Source: Corallococcus macrosporus DSM 14697 (GTDB lineage: Bacteria; Myxococcota; Myxococcia; Myxococcales; Myxococcaceae). Taken from it: DNA of 64,000 bases. The position numbers and the translations under genes are program-made. Below are positions 26,860-37,580 of the stretch, piece after piece; positions within the stretch are counted from its first letter, which is position 1; each line of letters begins with the position of its first letter. The notes under the pieces were generated by a model. It was not told the origin of the DNA. It worked only from the letters and a program-made list of their open reading frames with translations, and did no database searches. The stretch lies in the NCBI RefSeq assembly GCF_002305895.1, contig NZ_CP022203.1:1838501-1902500 (forward strand). Reading direction: 5' to 3'.

Positions 26860-27392
26860 CTCCACTCTCCGGTTACTCACGCCACTTCCCTTTCCTTGGG
26901 AAGCCAGCGTGGCCTGTCGGCACGAGGCCCGGGGGACCGGTTTGGCCGAACCGGTGCGGACCGGTTTGGCCGAACTCACCCCGACCGGGTTCGCCGAACT
27001 CCGGAGGACCTGTTACGCCGAGCTACGACACGTGGCGGGGACACTCGTGCGCGGGACGGAGCGCGACGTCCTCAAGGCGTGGCACAAGGAGCTGGTGGAG
27101 CAACGCCGCCGCGCGCGCCTTGGGGCGCTGACAGACGTGGACGGCGGGGCGCCCTCGGTGCCGTGGCTCACTCCCTTCGTCTCGCGAGCCCGCTCCTTCA
27201 ACGCCGAGGTGGAGGAGCTACGCGCGTGGCTCGTCCCGCTGACGGGAGAGGACACCGAGTTGGTGGTGTCCCTCATCCTTCGCGAAGAGGACGCAGTCGA
27301 GGTGGCGGCGAGCCTTGGGATGTCGCCCGAAACGGCGCGCAAGCGCGTCCGGCGAGCCCTGGTTCGCCTGCGGAAAATGAAGAAAAAAATCC

Positions 27393-27447
27393 CCGGAAAA
27401 GATTTCTTGTCCCGAAACGGCGGGTGGGGGTGCTTTTTAGAGTTTGT
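27393..27447 (+). promoter_or_regulatory. Element B, rightward copy (promoter or operator)
   Basis: The plus-strand copy of the element at 22430-22482: AAAGATTTCTTGTCCCGAAA then GGGGGTGCTTTTTAG. It lies inside the 3' end of the split sigma-like gene and about 200 nt before the first gene of the rightward arm. Confidence 0.6.
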
Positions 27448-27639
27448 GGATTCTGAAACAACCGGGAAGACATCGGGCGGCTGACGGGAAGCGCGAATCG
27501 CGTGTCCCCTTCGCGCGCCGCCTGACATTGGGGGAGTAACGGGGCCGCCTCGCGCCCCAATCCAAGCCTGCTTCGACACGCCCTGTCCGCCAGCGCGGAC
27601 AGCGACGCCACTGTATTGCCTTCAACCTGGAAGGACTGA

Positions 27640-27981
27640 ATGAAGACAGCCGCGCGAAACAATTTCGAGCACGATGAAACATTCGTGCGCTTCTTCGCTC
27701 GCATCGACGGACACCGCCTCCGGGTGGTGAGCCGGGGCGATTCGGCGCCGGAGACGGAGAGGCGCGGCGCGTGCCTCTGCTGCGAATGCGAAGGGGCCGT
27801 GGCCAACGACTACGTCCGCATGCCGGGCCTCTTCCGCCGCTGGGAGCTCGAGCACGTCGTCGACAGCGAGGCGGACTTCAACGTCGAGCCGGCGGGCTGC
27901 ACCGCGGACGGCACCGAGTTGTTCTCGGTGTACCGGCGCGAGCGTCCCGTCTCCACCACGCACTGCCAGAAGGAGGAGTGA
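27640..27981 (+). CDS. Unknown phage early protein (113 aa)
   Basis: First gene of the rightward arm. It contains a Cys cluster CLCCECEG near residue 46 and a further Cys later, and ends just before the next gene. The Cys-rich centre suggests a metal-binding fold. No family recognised. Confidence 0.6.
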   Translation: MKTAARNNFEHDETFVRFFARIDGHRLRVVSRGDSAPETERRGACLCCECEGAVANDYVRMPGLFRRWELEHVVDSEADFNVEPAGCTADGTELFSVYRRERPVSTTHCQKEE

Positions 27982-27986
27982 AGCAC

Positions 27987-28724
27987 ATGCCCAACATGTG
28001 GGAGATGACGGCCGCGATGGCCAAGCAACACGAGCAGCAGGGCGGCGCCTGGCTGAAGCTGGCGAACGACGGGGACACCGCCGTCGTCGTCTTCCTCGGG
28101 GAGCCGCACCCGCGCGAGGTGGTTTTCCTCGACAACAAGTTCGTCCCCTTCGACGAGAAGCTGAAGGCCCAGGGGCAGAAGCCCTCGCTGCGCGTGGCCC
28201 TCAACGTCGCCGTCTATGACACTCGCGAGGTGAAGGTGATGGAGCAGGCTGTCACCTTCTTCAACACGCTGATGGAGCTGCGCGCGAAGTATGGCCTGGA
28301 GAAGTGGGCCTTCGAGGTGAAGCGCAGGGGGGCGGCCAAGGACACGAAGACGACGTACTCCATCCTCCCGGACCGGCAGCTCACTCAAGAAGAGATGGCA
28401 GCCTTCCAGTCGTTGCAGCAGCATGACCTGCCGAAGCTGTATGCGGCCGAGGCGGCGGCTGCGGCGAGCGGCACCTCGCCAGCGGGCGCTTCCTCCAATG
28501 CCAAAGCAGGCGAGCCCGTCGACGTGAAGCTGGCCCAGGCGATGGCCACTGCGTTGAAGGGACTGCCGCGCGAGGCGGTGGACCGCTTCCTCCAGAAGTT
28601 CGGCGTGCAGCGCATCCGCGACTTGCCGGCGTCGAAGGGGGAGCTGGCACGCGCCTTCGTCGACTCCCTCGTGGCCGAGTACTCCGCGGAGAGCGTCGCG
28701 GACGTGGACCCCTTCGGGCCGTGA
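27987..28724 (+). CDS. Putative phage ssDNA-binding protein
   Basis: The 245-aa protein starts 5 nt after the previous stop with GGAGGAG in the overlap. Strand-rich residues 20-130 (DTAVVVFLGEPHPREVVFLD, then LRVALNVAVYD and KWAFEVKRRGAAKDTKTTYS) resemble gp32-like OB-fold proteins found in phage replication modules. A helical C-terminal half ends acidic (YSAESVADVDPFGP), a usual partner-binding tail of single-strand binding proteins. Position before helicase and primase supports this. Confidence 0.5.
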   Translation: MPNMWEMTAAMAKQHEQQGGAWLKLANDGDTAVVVFLGEPHPREVVFLDNKFVPFDEKLKAQGQKPSLRVALNVAVYDTREVKVMEQAVTFFNTLMELRAKYGLEKWAFEVKRRGAAKDTKTTYSILPDRQLTQEEMAAFQSLQQHDLPKLYAAEAAAAASGTSPAGASSNAKAGEPVDVKLAQAMATALKGLPREAVDRFLQKFGVQRIRDLPASKGELARAFVDSLVAEYSAESVADVDPFGP

Positions 28725-28811
28725 GCACGCCTCGCCGTAGCTGGTTGCCGTAGCCATGCGCGAAGGGGGCCTGCTGCGTGCCCCCGACGCGCCTCACTGA
28801 GGACGACAAGA

Positions 28812-30329
28812 ATGGTGGAAGACTTCTCCGAAATGCACGGGGACGGGGGACGTGTTGTCTCTCGCACCCAGGACTCCAGCGTTGGGGCCGCGCCGTCTGC
28901 GCCTGTGCGCGACGCGAGCACGGCCACAGGCGTGCGGACGCTTCGCGTGCGGGTGGACGCTGGGCTGCGGCTCGCGGCGGGCGAGGTGCCGCCCAAGATG
29001 CTGGAGGGCCTCTGCCGGGCACTCTCCCTCCCCAACCCTGCCTTCTTGAAGCTGGTGCGGCTGCGCAAGCGCCCGGGAGCGGAGCCCCAGACGCTGTACT
29101 TCTTCCGCCAGCAGGAGCGGGAGCTGGTGCTGCCGCGCGGCGCCATTCACCTGCTGCGCCGGGGCGCGGATGAGGCCGGCCTGACGCTGTCCTTCGAGGA
29201 CGCGCGTGTGCTGCCGCCCAAGCGCCTGGCGAAGCTGCCGGTAGTGCCGCTGCGCGACTACCAGGCCGCAGCAGTGGAGCGCCTGGCGAAGGCCACCCAG
29301 GGGACGGCGGTGCTCCCATGCGGGGCCGGGAAGAGCGTCCTTGCCGTCGGCGCAATCTCTCGGCTCCGTACGCCGACGCTCATCCTCGTCCACACCCTGG
29401 ACCTGGCGGAGCAGTGGCGGGAGCACATCCGCGAGCGCCTGGGGCTGGAGGCGGGCCTCGTGGGGGCCGGGGAGGAGGAGGTGCGGCCCGTCACCGTGGC
29501 CGTCGTCCAGTCCCTCGCGCGGTGGGACGAGGCGAAGCTCGACGCCTTCCTTCATGGCTTCGGCTTGCTCGTCCTCGACGAGGCCCACCACATCGCCGCC
29601 AGCGCCTTCCACCGCCTCGTCGACCGCTGCCCGGCGCGCTACCGGCTGGGCCTGACGGCGACGCCCGAGCGGGAGGACGGGCTGACGCCGCTCTTGCGCC
29701 TGTACCTGGGCGCGCCCCTTGCCGTCGTGAAGCACGAGGACCTCGTCGCGCGGGGCGTGCTGGTGGTGCCCGAGGTGCGCGCCGTGGAGACGGCCTTCGA
29801 CTACGCCTACTTCGGCGCCTCGGACTACGCGCCCATGCTCGAGGCGCTGGCGGAGGACAAGGCGCGCAATGACCTCGTCCTCGGCGCCGTGGCGCGCGAA
29901 GCGTGGGCAGGCCACCTGTGCCTCGTCCTCACCGGAAGGGTGGACCACTGCGAGCTGCTGGCGCATCGGCTCTCGGCTGCCGGCCTGTCGGCCGCCGCGT
30001 TGACGAGCGAGGTGCCGCGCGAAGCGCGCAAGGCCCTCCTGGACCAGGCCCGCGCCGGGCGCGTCCGTGTGCTGGTGGCCACCAGCCTGGCGGATGAGGG
30101 GCTCGACTTGCCGCGCCTCTCGCGCGTCTTCCTGGCGTACCCCGGCCGCGCGCGTGGACGCACCGTCCAGCGCCTCGGACGCCTCATGCGTCCCCACCCG
30201 GAGAAGAAGAGCGCCGTCCTCATCGACTTCGTCGACGGGAAGGTACCGCTGCTCCGGCGCCACCATGCGGAGCGCCGCCAGCAGTACGCCACGGTGCTGG
30301 GGGTGTCCGCCGCCGCCAGCGCACATTGA
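28812..30329 (+). CDS. Superfamily 2 DNA helicase
   Basis: In this 505-aa protein, residues 40-135 form an accessory N-terminal domain. Walker A CGAGKS is at 170-175, DEAH at 256-259, motif III LTATPERED, and motif VI TVQRLGRLMRP near the C-terminus. It resembles UvsW/XPB-type phage helicases used in recombination or origin remodelling. It lies between the putative ssDNA-binding protein and the primase. Confidence 0.88.
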   Translation: MVEDFSEMHGDGGRVVSRTQDSSVGAAPSAPVRDASTATGVRTLRVRVDAGLRLAAGEVPPKMLEGLCRALSLPNPAFLKLVRLRKRPGAEPQTLYFFRQQERELVLPRGAIHLLRRGADEAGLTLSFEDARVLPPKRLAKLPVVPLRDYQAAAVERLAKATQGTAVLPCGAGKSVLAVGAISRLRTPTLILVHTLDLAEQWREHIRERLGLEAGLVGAGEEEVRPVTVAVVQSLARWDEAKLDAFLHGFGLLVLDEAHHIAASAFHRLVDRCPARYRLGLTATPEREDGLTPLLRLYLGAPLAVVKHEDLVARGVLVVPEVRAVETAFDYAYFGASDYAPMLEALAEDKARNDLVLGAVAREAWAGHLCLVLTGRVDHCELLAHRLSAAGLSAAALTSEVPREARKALLDQARAGRVRVLVATSLADEGLDLPRLSRVFLAYPGRARGRTVQRLGRLMRPHPEKKSAVLIDFVDGKVPLLRRHHAERRQQYATVLGVSAAASAH

Positions 30330-30355
30330 GCCTCTGCAGGGAGTGAGCACCTTCG

Positions 30356-33300
30356 ATGACGACACCTTCTGACACCACTCCAAGCACTCCCAACCCCGAC
30401 GCCATCCGCGCCACGTGGCGGTGGCTGGCGCATGCACAGCACGGAGTCAGCGAAGTCCGCGTCATCCGCCCGGGCGGCGGGGGACTTCTCGGCCTGGGCT
30501 TCTTCGACGACGAGGAGTCCTTCGTCGCGGCCTGCGTGGCGGCCAATGCCGGCGGCAACGTGTACGTGGGCATCCAGCCCAGGCCCCGGCGCCTGCTCGA
30601 GCTGGCCCCCAACGCCCTCCGCCCGTTGAGGACCGGGGCGGGCAGCAAGGACATCGAGGTGGTGACGGCCACGGTGGTGGACCTGGACCCCGTGCGCCCC
30701 AAGGACACGGCCAGCACCGAGGACGAGCTCTCGCTGACGCTCCAGGTGGCGGAAGCCGCCGCGGCCTGGTGTGAAGCGCAGGGCCTCGTCCGTCCGCGGC
30801 TGATGATGAGCGGCAACGGGGCGCAGCTCTGGTTCGCCCTGCCGCCGCAATCCCTGGAGGGCGACAGCCACGAGCGCGTGCAGGCGGGACTGAAGGCCTT
30901 CGAGGCCGAGTTCCGTGCCCGCTTCGCCTCCGAGCGCGTGCGCGTGGACTCCATCCACGACGTGGCCCGCATCATCAAGGTGGTGGGCACTGTCGCCCAG
31001 AAGGGGGCGGGGACGGCGGAGCGGCCTCACCGAGCAGCTCGGGCGCTCGCGGGCTTCGAGCGCGTCGAGGATCCGCAGCTCCTGGAGCGCCTGCTGAATG
31101 CGCCGATGCAACCGCCGGTGGAGAACCTGGCGCGTCCGGCCCAGGTGGCGCTGCCATTGGCACCCTCCGCCTCGGCACCGCTGGGGACGGTGAAGGCTCG
31201 CCGGACGGAGACGGGGGAGTACGACTGGGCGCACCCGGTGGAGATGTGCGGCCCGGTGCAGAGCTTGTGGCAGGAGGGCGCCGAGGACCGGAGCGTCGCC
31301 ATCTTCAACATGGTGCGCTTCTTCACGCACAAGGGACTGGGCCTCGACGAAATCACCGAGCTTGTCCTCGAGTACGACAGGCGCGGCCTGGGGAAGCTGA
31401 AGGGCCGGGACGGCGCCGGCTACATCCGCAAGGCCTACGAGAAGGTGGTAGCCACGGCCCGCGAGGACGGGGCCGTGGCGCCGCCCTGCCACTCCCTCCA
31501 GGGCCTGGGCTTCTGCCGCGTCAACCGCGAGCCGGACGTGCGCTGCGAGTTGTACGACGTCGTCTTCGACATCGACGCGGCTGTGGAGCGCCTGGCCACG
31601 GTGCCGGCCCAGGACGTGGAGTACCGCCTCAAGCCGATTCTGGAGGCCATCGCCCACCGTCCGCCGTCCGCGCAGGAGAAGTACCTGGGCCTGCTGGAGG
31701 TGCGCACGGGCTTGCCCGCGCAGAAGCTGCGGCTGTCCATGGCCCGCGCCGTGCGCACTTCAGCAGCGCGAGAGAGTGCGGAGGGCGCTGAGGGCACGGA
31801 CTCCAAGGGAGGGAAGGGAAGCAGCGGCGACGACACCATCGACGGCGAGGTGTTCGAGGACGCGTACTGCTACTACACGGTGACGCAGCGGGGAGAGGCG
31901 AAGGCCATCTCCTCCTTCACCTTCACGCCCAAGGCCGTCGTCGAAGCCGAAGAGGGGGAGGTGTTCCTTGGAGACATCCGCACGGACAAGGGCACCAGCA
32001 TGGAAGGAGCCCGGCTGCCGAGGCGGGCCTTCAATTCGCGCAAGGAGCTGCTGCACCACCTGCCCTCCGTCCACACGCAGTGGACGGGCAGCGACAACAA
32101 CGTGCAGGGCCTGCTGCGCGCGGTGGCGCGGCGTGCGGTGCCGCGGCTGCCGGGCACCAGCGTCCTGGGGGACTTCAAGCAGGGGGCGCACCACGTGTGG
32201 GTGGCGCCCGGATGTACCATTGGGAAGGAGGGCATTCTCTCCCCGTCGCCCGTGGCGTACCTGCCCAATGGGGCATCCCTCGAATCACGCGTCCGCTACG
32301 AGGCCACGGACGACGACAGCTTCCACGATGTGGCGCGTACGGTTTTCGAGTACCTGCCGCGCATCAACACGCCGCAGGTGGTGCTGCCCATGTTGGGGTG
32401 GTTCTTCGCCACGCCGATGAAGCCGCGCTTCTTGGAGAAGGTGGGCTCCTTCCCCATTCTCTTCTCGTACGGGACACAGGGCAGCGGCAAGTCCAGCACC
32501 TGCACGGAAGTCTTCTGGCCGCTGGCCGGGGTGCCGGCCTCGGACGCCTACAGCGTGACGGAGACGGAGTTTGCGTTGGTGAAGTTGCTGTCCTCGACGC
32601 GCTCCGTGCCGGTGGTGTTGGACGAGTACAAGCCCCACGACATGCCGCCGCCGCGCCTCCACCTGGTGCACCGCTACATGCGGCGCCTCTACCGCGGAGA
32701 GACGGAGGAGCGGGGCCGGCCGGACTTGACGGTGTCGACCTACCGGCTGCAGGCGCCGCTGTGCGTCTGCGGAGAGACGCGGCCCACGGAAGCGGCACTC
32801 GTGGAGCGCATTCTTCCCGTCAGCCCGGAGAAGGCGACGGTGCAGCAGCCGGCCTACCGGGCGGCCTTCCGCGAGGTGACGTCTGTGCGCCTCGCCCTCT
32901 TCGCCCCTCGCTACATTCAATTCTGCCTGAGGCGTGACTTCGACAAGGACTACCGCCTGGCCCGCCGCGTCGCGGACTCCTTCGTGAAGGGGCGACAGGC
33001 GCCTCCGCGCGTCACCGACAACGTGACGGCCATGCTGTTGGGCATCCACCTCTTCGAGGAGTTCGCCCGAGAGTGTGGCTACCCGTTGCCCGCCGACTTG
33101 GGCGCCCGTGAGGCCGTCGACGCCGTGCTGAAGGACGTCCTCGAGGAGGAGGAGGGCGTGCGAAACGCCCTCGACGTCTTTGTCCAGAAGCTGTCCACCA
33201 TGGCGATTCAGGGCGAGCTGAAGCACCGCGTTCATTACGCCTTCGTCGAGGGACGGCTGTGCGTCCACCTGGAGTCCGCCTACGACGCCTACCGGATGTA

Positions 33301-33565
33301 CTGCAAGCGCACCGACTACCGGGGAGAGATGGTGGATACGAAGGCGCTGCGACGCCTCATTCACGAAAACCACCGCGCGGGAGGGTACGTCGTTGCCCCC
33401 AGCGAGCGCGTCTGCTTCGCCGGCAAGTCCCTGCGCAGGTGTGCCCTGGTGATTGATGTCGCGAAGGTGCCCTTCATCTCCGCGGACGACTTCTCACACG
33501 TCGAAGAGGCAAGCCGTGGGTGGCGTGGCCATGGCTATGGCTTCGCGGCGGAAGGGGCCTCCTGA
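30356..33565 (+). CDS. Phage primase-polymerase / helicase
   Basis: The product is 1069 aa. The N-terminal 250 residues resemble an archaeo-eukaryotic primase-polymerase (GNVYVGIQPRPRR, VVDLDPVRP with acidic pair near 106, MSGNGAQLWFALP). A middle domain contains CHSLQGLGFC with Cys/His pairs. A C-terminal P-loop ATPase (YGTQGSGKSSTCTEV near 705, then VPVVLDEYKPHD) would unwind DNA. Such fused proteins start replication of phages and plasmids. It is the largest gene of the prophage and the probable user of the origin-like array at 22580-22880. Confidence 0.82.
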   Translation: MTTPSDTTPSTPNPDAIRATWRWLAHAQHGVSEVRVIRPGGGGLLGLGFFDDEESFVAACVAANAGGNVYVGIQPRPRRLLELAPNALRPLRTGAGSKDIEVVTATVVDLDPVRPKDTASTEDELSLTLQVAEAAAAWCEAQGLVRPRLMMSGNGAQLWFALPPQSLEGDSHERVQAGLKAFEAEFRARFASERVRVDSIHDVARIIKVVGTVAQKGAGTAERPHRAARALAGFERVEDPQLLERLLNAPMQPPVENLARPAQVALPLAPSASAPLGTVKARRTETGEYDWAHPVEMCGPVQSLWQEGAEDRSVAIFNMVRFFTHKGLGLDEITELVLEYDRRGLGKLKGRDGAGYIRKAYEKVVATAREDGAVAPPCHSLQGLGFCRVNREPDVRCELYDVVFDIDAAVERLATVPAQDVEYRLKPILEAIAHRPPSAQEKYLGLLEVRTGLPAQKLRLSMARAVRTSAARESAEGAEGTDSKGGKGSSGDDTIDGEVFEDAYCYYTVTQRGEAKAISSFTFTPKAVVEAEEGEVFLGDIRTDKGTSMEGARLPRRAFNSRKELLHHLPSVHTQWTGSDNNVQGLLRAVARRAVPRLPGTSVLGDFKQGAHHVWVAPGCTIGKEGILSPSPVAYLPNGASLESRVRYEATDDDSFHDVARTVFEYLPRINTPQVVLPMLGWFFATPMKPRFLEKVGSFPILFSYGTQGSGKSSTCTEVFWPLAGVPASDAYSVTETEFALVKLLSSTRSVPVVLDEYKPHDMPPPRLHLVHRYMRRLYRGETEERGRPDLTVSTYRLQAPLCVCGETRPTEAALVERILPVSPEKATVQQPAYRAAFREVTSVRLALFAPRYIQFCLRRDFDKDYRLARRVADSFVKGRQAPPRVTDNVTAMLLGIHLFEEFARECGYPLPADLGAREAVDAVLKDVLEEEEGVRNALDVFVQKLSTMAIQGELKHRVHYAFVEGRLCVHLESAYDAYRMYCKRTDYRGEMVDTKALRRLIHENHRAGGYVVAPSERVCFAGKSLRRCALVIDVAKVPFISADDFSHVEEASRGWRGHGYGFAAEGAS

Positions 33566-33717
33566 GTGAGTGCTCACCTCCTGAATTGCTTCCACCTGCG
33601 GGCTGCAGCAGGGAAGTGCTGCGATGCGCGGTGTTTCTCGTTTGGCGAGTGGCGTCGGCCTGGCGGGAGTGCTGCGAGTGCCATGTGTCCCCTCGATTTC
33701 GCTCTCGGGCCTTTGTC

Positions 33718-33909
33718 ATGACGACGGATACGCGGATGCCGAATCAGCATGAGGTTTCAGCCAAGGGGCGCTCCAGCACCCCGAAGCAGCGCCAGGACGA
33801 CGCGGTGGACGTCCTCGCCGATGCCCTCTGGGAGCTGTGGCTCCGTCGCCATGCGCAGCCGGAACGACAGTCGCCCGTGTGGGACGCGGAGGAGAGCGCG
33901 CATGGATGA
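33718..33909 (+). CDS. Small phage protein (63 aa)
   Basis: A short hydrophilic protein (KQRQDDAVDVLADALWELWLRRH) with one amphipathic helix. It ends about 90 bp before the DUF2924 gene. The start at 33718 or 33736 is uncertain. Unknown function. Confidence 0.45.
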   Translation: MTTDTRMPNQHEVSAKGRSSTPKQRQDDAVDVLADALWELWLRRHAQPERQSPVWDAEESAHG

Positions 33910-34000
33910 GCCGCGGACTCTCGACTTGTCTTCTTTTGGGGACAGAGCGTCCATGGGTTTCGCCCGAGGGCGCGCTGCCCCGGACGAAGGAGACACCACC

Positions 34001-34579
34001 ATGGCGAAGAATGGGATTGCGCGGGCCGCGCGCAAGGAGCTGGCGGACGTGCCACGGCAACTGGCTGCGCTGGCCAGCATGTCAGTGCCGGATTTGGCGG
34101 AGAAGTACCTGGAGGTGTACGGCGAGCCCACGCGCAGCCGCAACCGGGACTACCTGAAGAAGCGCCTGTCCTTCCGGATTCAGGAGCTGGCCGAGGGGAG
34201 CCTCTCCACGCGCGCCGTGACACGCATTGCCGAGCTGGGCGACAAGCTGCCCGAGCGCTGGAGGATGCGGCAGGTGGAGGAGACGAAGCCCTCCGCGCCG
34301 CCGCCTCCAGCCGCTACGGACTTGCGCTCCGCCGCTGCGGACGCACGCGCGCCCGCTGCGGACGGGCGCGATGCGCGCCTGCCGCCGCCGGGCGCGGTGC
34401 TGACGCGCGCCTTCAAAGGCACGCAGCACCGAGTGACGGTGCGGGAGGACGGCATTGAATACGAGGGCCAGCTCCACCGCAGCCTCTCCAGCGTGGCCAA
34501 GCTGATTACGGGCACGGCGTGGAATGGCTTCTCCTTCTTCGGCCTCAAGGCCGGCAGCTCGAAGGCGGTGAAGTCATGA
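34001..34579 (+). CDS. DUF2924 protein
   Basis: The 192-aa protein has an N-terminal helical region ([20 protein letters not shown], then [21 protein letters not shown]) and the C-terminal DUF2924 signature ([18 protein letters not shown] then [19 protein letters not shown]). The family is nearly always found next to large serine recombinases, as here, and may be a recombinase accessory or control factor. AAGGAGAC lies 9 nt before ATG 34001; an ATG at 33902 would add 33 residues. Confidence 0.82.
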   Translation: MAKNGIARAARKELADVPRQLAALASMSVPDLAEKYLEVYGEPTRSRNRDYLKKRLSFRIQELAEGSLSTRAVTRIAELGDKLPERWRMRQVEETKPSAPPPPAATDLRSAAADARAPAADGRDARLPPPGAVLTRAFKGTQHRVTVREDGIEYEGQLHRSLSSVAKLITGTAWNGFSFFGLKAGSSKAVKS

Positions 34580-34772
34580 GCGGCCCCTCCTTCTTCCAGA
34601 CGCACATGGGCCAGCGGTTCTACGAGTCGACGATGCCGCAGCTCGTTCGCGAGCTGACGCGCCTCAACGACAACGTGGAGCGGCTGGTGGCCGTGGCGGA
34701 GCAACTCGCCAAGCAGAAGGAGGCGCGGAGCGTCGAGCCGGCGCCGACGACGACAGAGGGGGTGGAGGAACC

Positions 34773-34776
<4 letters not shown>
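34576..34776 (+). CDS. Small coupled protein between DUF2924 and integrase (66 aa)
   Basis: The start overlaps the DUF2924 stop by ATGA and its end overlaps the integrase start by ATGA. A predicted helix, [19 protein letters not shown], looks like a short coiled coil. It may be a small partner of the recombinase or DUF2924 protein. Confidence 0.6.
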
Positions 34777-36453
<1,677 letters not shown>

Positions 36454-36457
<4 letters not shown>

Positions 36458-36876
36458 GCGCGAGTCCCGAGTCTCGGCCGGCGGAGGCCGGCCTCGTCAG
36501 CGCGCAGTTTTACCGCGTGCGGCGCTCGAAGGTGCGCTTCCGGGAGGGGGCGCGCCCCCCGTCGCGAGAAGCGGCGCGCCGGCCAGCGCACGTCGCGCGC
36601 ATGCTGGCCCTGGCGCACCACGTGGAGTCCGTCATTGCGCGAGGGCTGGTGGCGAGCGCGGCGGACGTCGCGGGCCAGTTGGGCTTTACCCGCGCGCGCG
36701 TGACGCACCTGCTGGACTTGCAGCTGCTGGCGCCTGACATCCAAGAGGAGGTGTTGTTCCTCGAGGCCGTGGATGGTGAGGAGCCCCTCAGCGAGCGAGG
36801 CCTGCGGGCCATTGCTCACGCGGGGACGTGGGACGCGCAGCGCGTGCGCTGGCGCGAAGTGAAGGCTTCATTCTGA
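36454..36876 (+). CDS. Putative HTH protein after integrase (140 aa)
   Basis: The GTG overlaps the integrase stop. The centre (VIARGLVASAADVAGQLGFT then RARVTHLLDLQLL) resembles a DNA-binding helix-turn-helix, with a basic N-terminus. Its position after a large serine recombinase suggests a recombination directionality factor or a regulator. Confidence 0.55.
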
Positions 36877-36962
36877 GACAGGCGCCCGAATACGCGGACT
36901 CTTTGGTGTAGCGTGAGTGCAAGAGGCTGAATTGTTGTCCGCGTTGAGAGTGCGCGGGCTGT

Positions 36963-37526
36963 ATGCCCCGCGAGGAAAGCGAGCGAGAGCACATGCAGAA
37001 CGACATGAAGGGCATCATCCAGGCTGCGGTGGCAGAGGAGGTGGGGAAGACGATGGGCCGGCAGGTGGAGCTGCTGGAGCAGATTGCTCATTTCCTGGGC
37101 ATTGAGTCCGGCCCGACTCCTGCGGCGTCCGCTCCGAAGCGCGCACCCGTGCCTCCTCCCGCGCCGAAGCGCACGCCTGCGCCCGCTACCGGGCCCGCGC
37201 CGAAGCGCCCGTCCTCGGTGCCTGTGCGGAAGTATGTGAGGCAGGAGGCCGCGCCGAAGCCCACGCGGGCCGGCCCCGCGCCCCAGAAGAGCCGCGGGCG
37301 CCCGCGCGCAGCGGGACGCACGGTGGCGTCCGTCCCCAGCTCCAGTCCCAGCCCCGCGACGCCCGTCGCATACGAGGTGGGGCAGGAGGTGCGTTACAAG
37401 CAGGGGAGGGGCAGCTTCTCGGCGAAGGTGACGGCCGTCGACGCGAAGGCGAAGACGGTGACGTTGGCGCGTGTCTCCGACAGCCTGAAGGTGGTGCGCC
37501 CTTTCGACAAGGTGACGCCAGCCTGA
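36963..37526 (+). CDS. Unknown prophage-end protein (187 aa)
   Basis: The N-terminal helix (QAAVAEEVGKTMGRQVELLE) may be a coiled coil. A long Pro/Ala/Lys linker with APKR repeats leads to a small C-terminal beta domain (VGQEVRYKQGRGSFSAKVTA) resembling a KOW/SH3-like fold. It is the last prophage gene before the terminator and the IS cluster. Start may alternatively be the ATG at 36993. Confidence 0.55.
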   Translation: MPREESEREHMQNDMKGIIQAAVAEEVGKTMGRQVELLEQIAHFLGIESGPTPAASAPKRAPVPPPAPKRTPAPATGPAPKRPSSVPVRKYVRQEAAPKPTRAGPAPQKSRGRPRAAGRTVASVPSSSPSPATPVAYEVGQEVRYKQGRGSFSAKVTAVDAKAKTVTLARVSDSLKVVRPFDKVTPA

Positions 37527-37539
37527 ATCTGGGCCGCGA

Positions 37540-37561
37540 AGCGCCCTCTTCGGAGGGCGCT
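37540..37561 (+). terminator. Hairpin after last prophage gene
   Basis: A 9-bp perfect stem (AGCGCCCTC/GAGGGCGCT) with a TTCG loop lies 14 nt after the stop at 37526. There is no T-tract, so termination may need Rho. Confidence 0.6.
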
Positions 37562-37580
37562 CCTGCGGCCAGTCGTTTAG

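Larger units (their letters stand above)
24324..27030 (-). mobile_element. IS21-family insertion sequence (2.7 kb)
   Basis: Termini are TGTCAAGGCTCGGCC and, inverted, TGTCGTAGCTCGGCG. Several internal TTCGGCCAAACCGGTC-like repeats occur at both ends. It is flanked by CGTGG at 24319-24323 and 27031-27035. It carries istA and istB on the minus strand. It differs from the copy at 10325 in sequence and ends, so it is an independent insertion. Confidence 0.9.
23930..27484 (+). pseudogene. Sigma-70-like gene split by IS21-family element
   Basis: Bases 23930-24323 and 27036-27484 join in frame once the IS and one copy of the CGTGG duplication are removed, giving 280 residues. Across the joint the protein reads VNLSGVHRV then AGTLVRGTERDVLKAW, plausible sigma region 2. 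The C-terminal part has a clear region 4 helix-turn-helix (VSLILREEDAVEVAASLG then SPETARKRVRRALVRLRKMK). It is the only plus-strand regulator in the control region, so loss would alter phage gene control. Element B lies inside its last codons. Confidence 0.75.
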
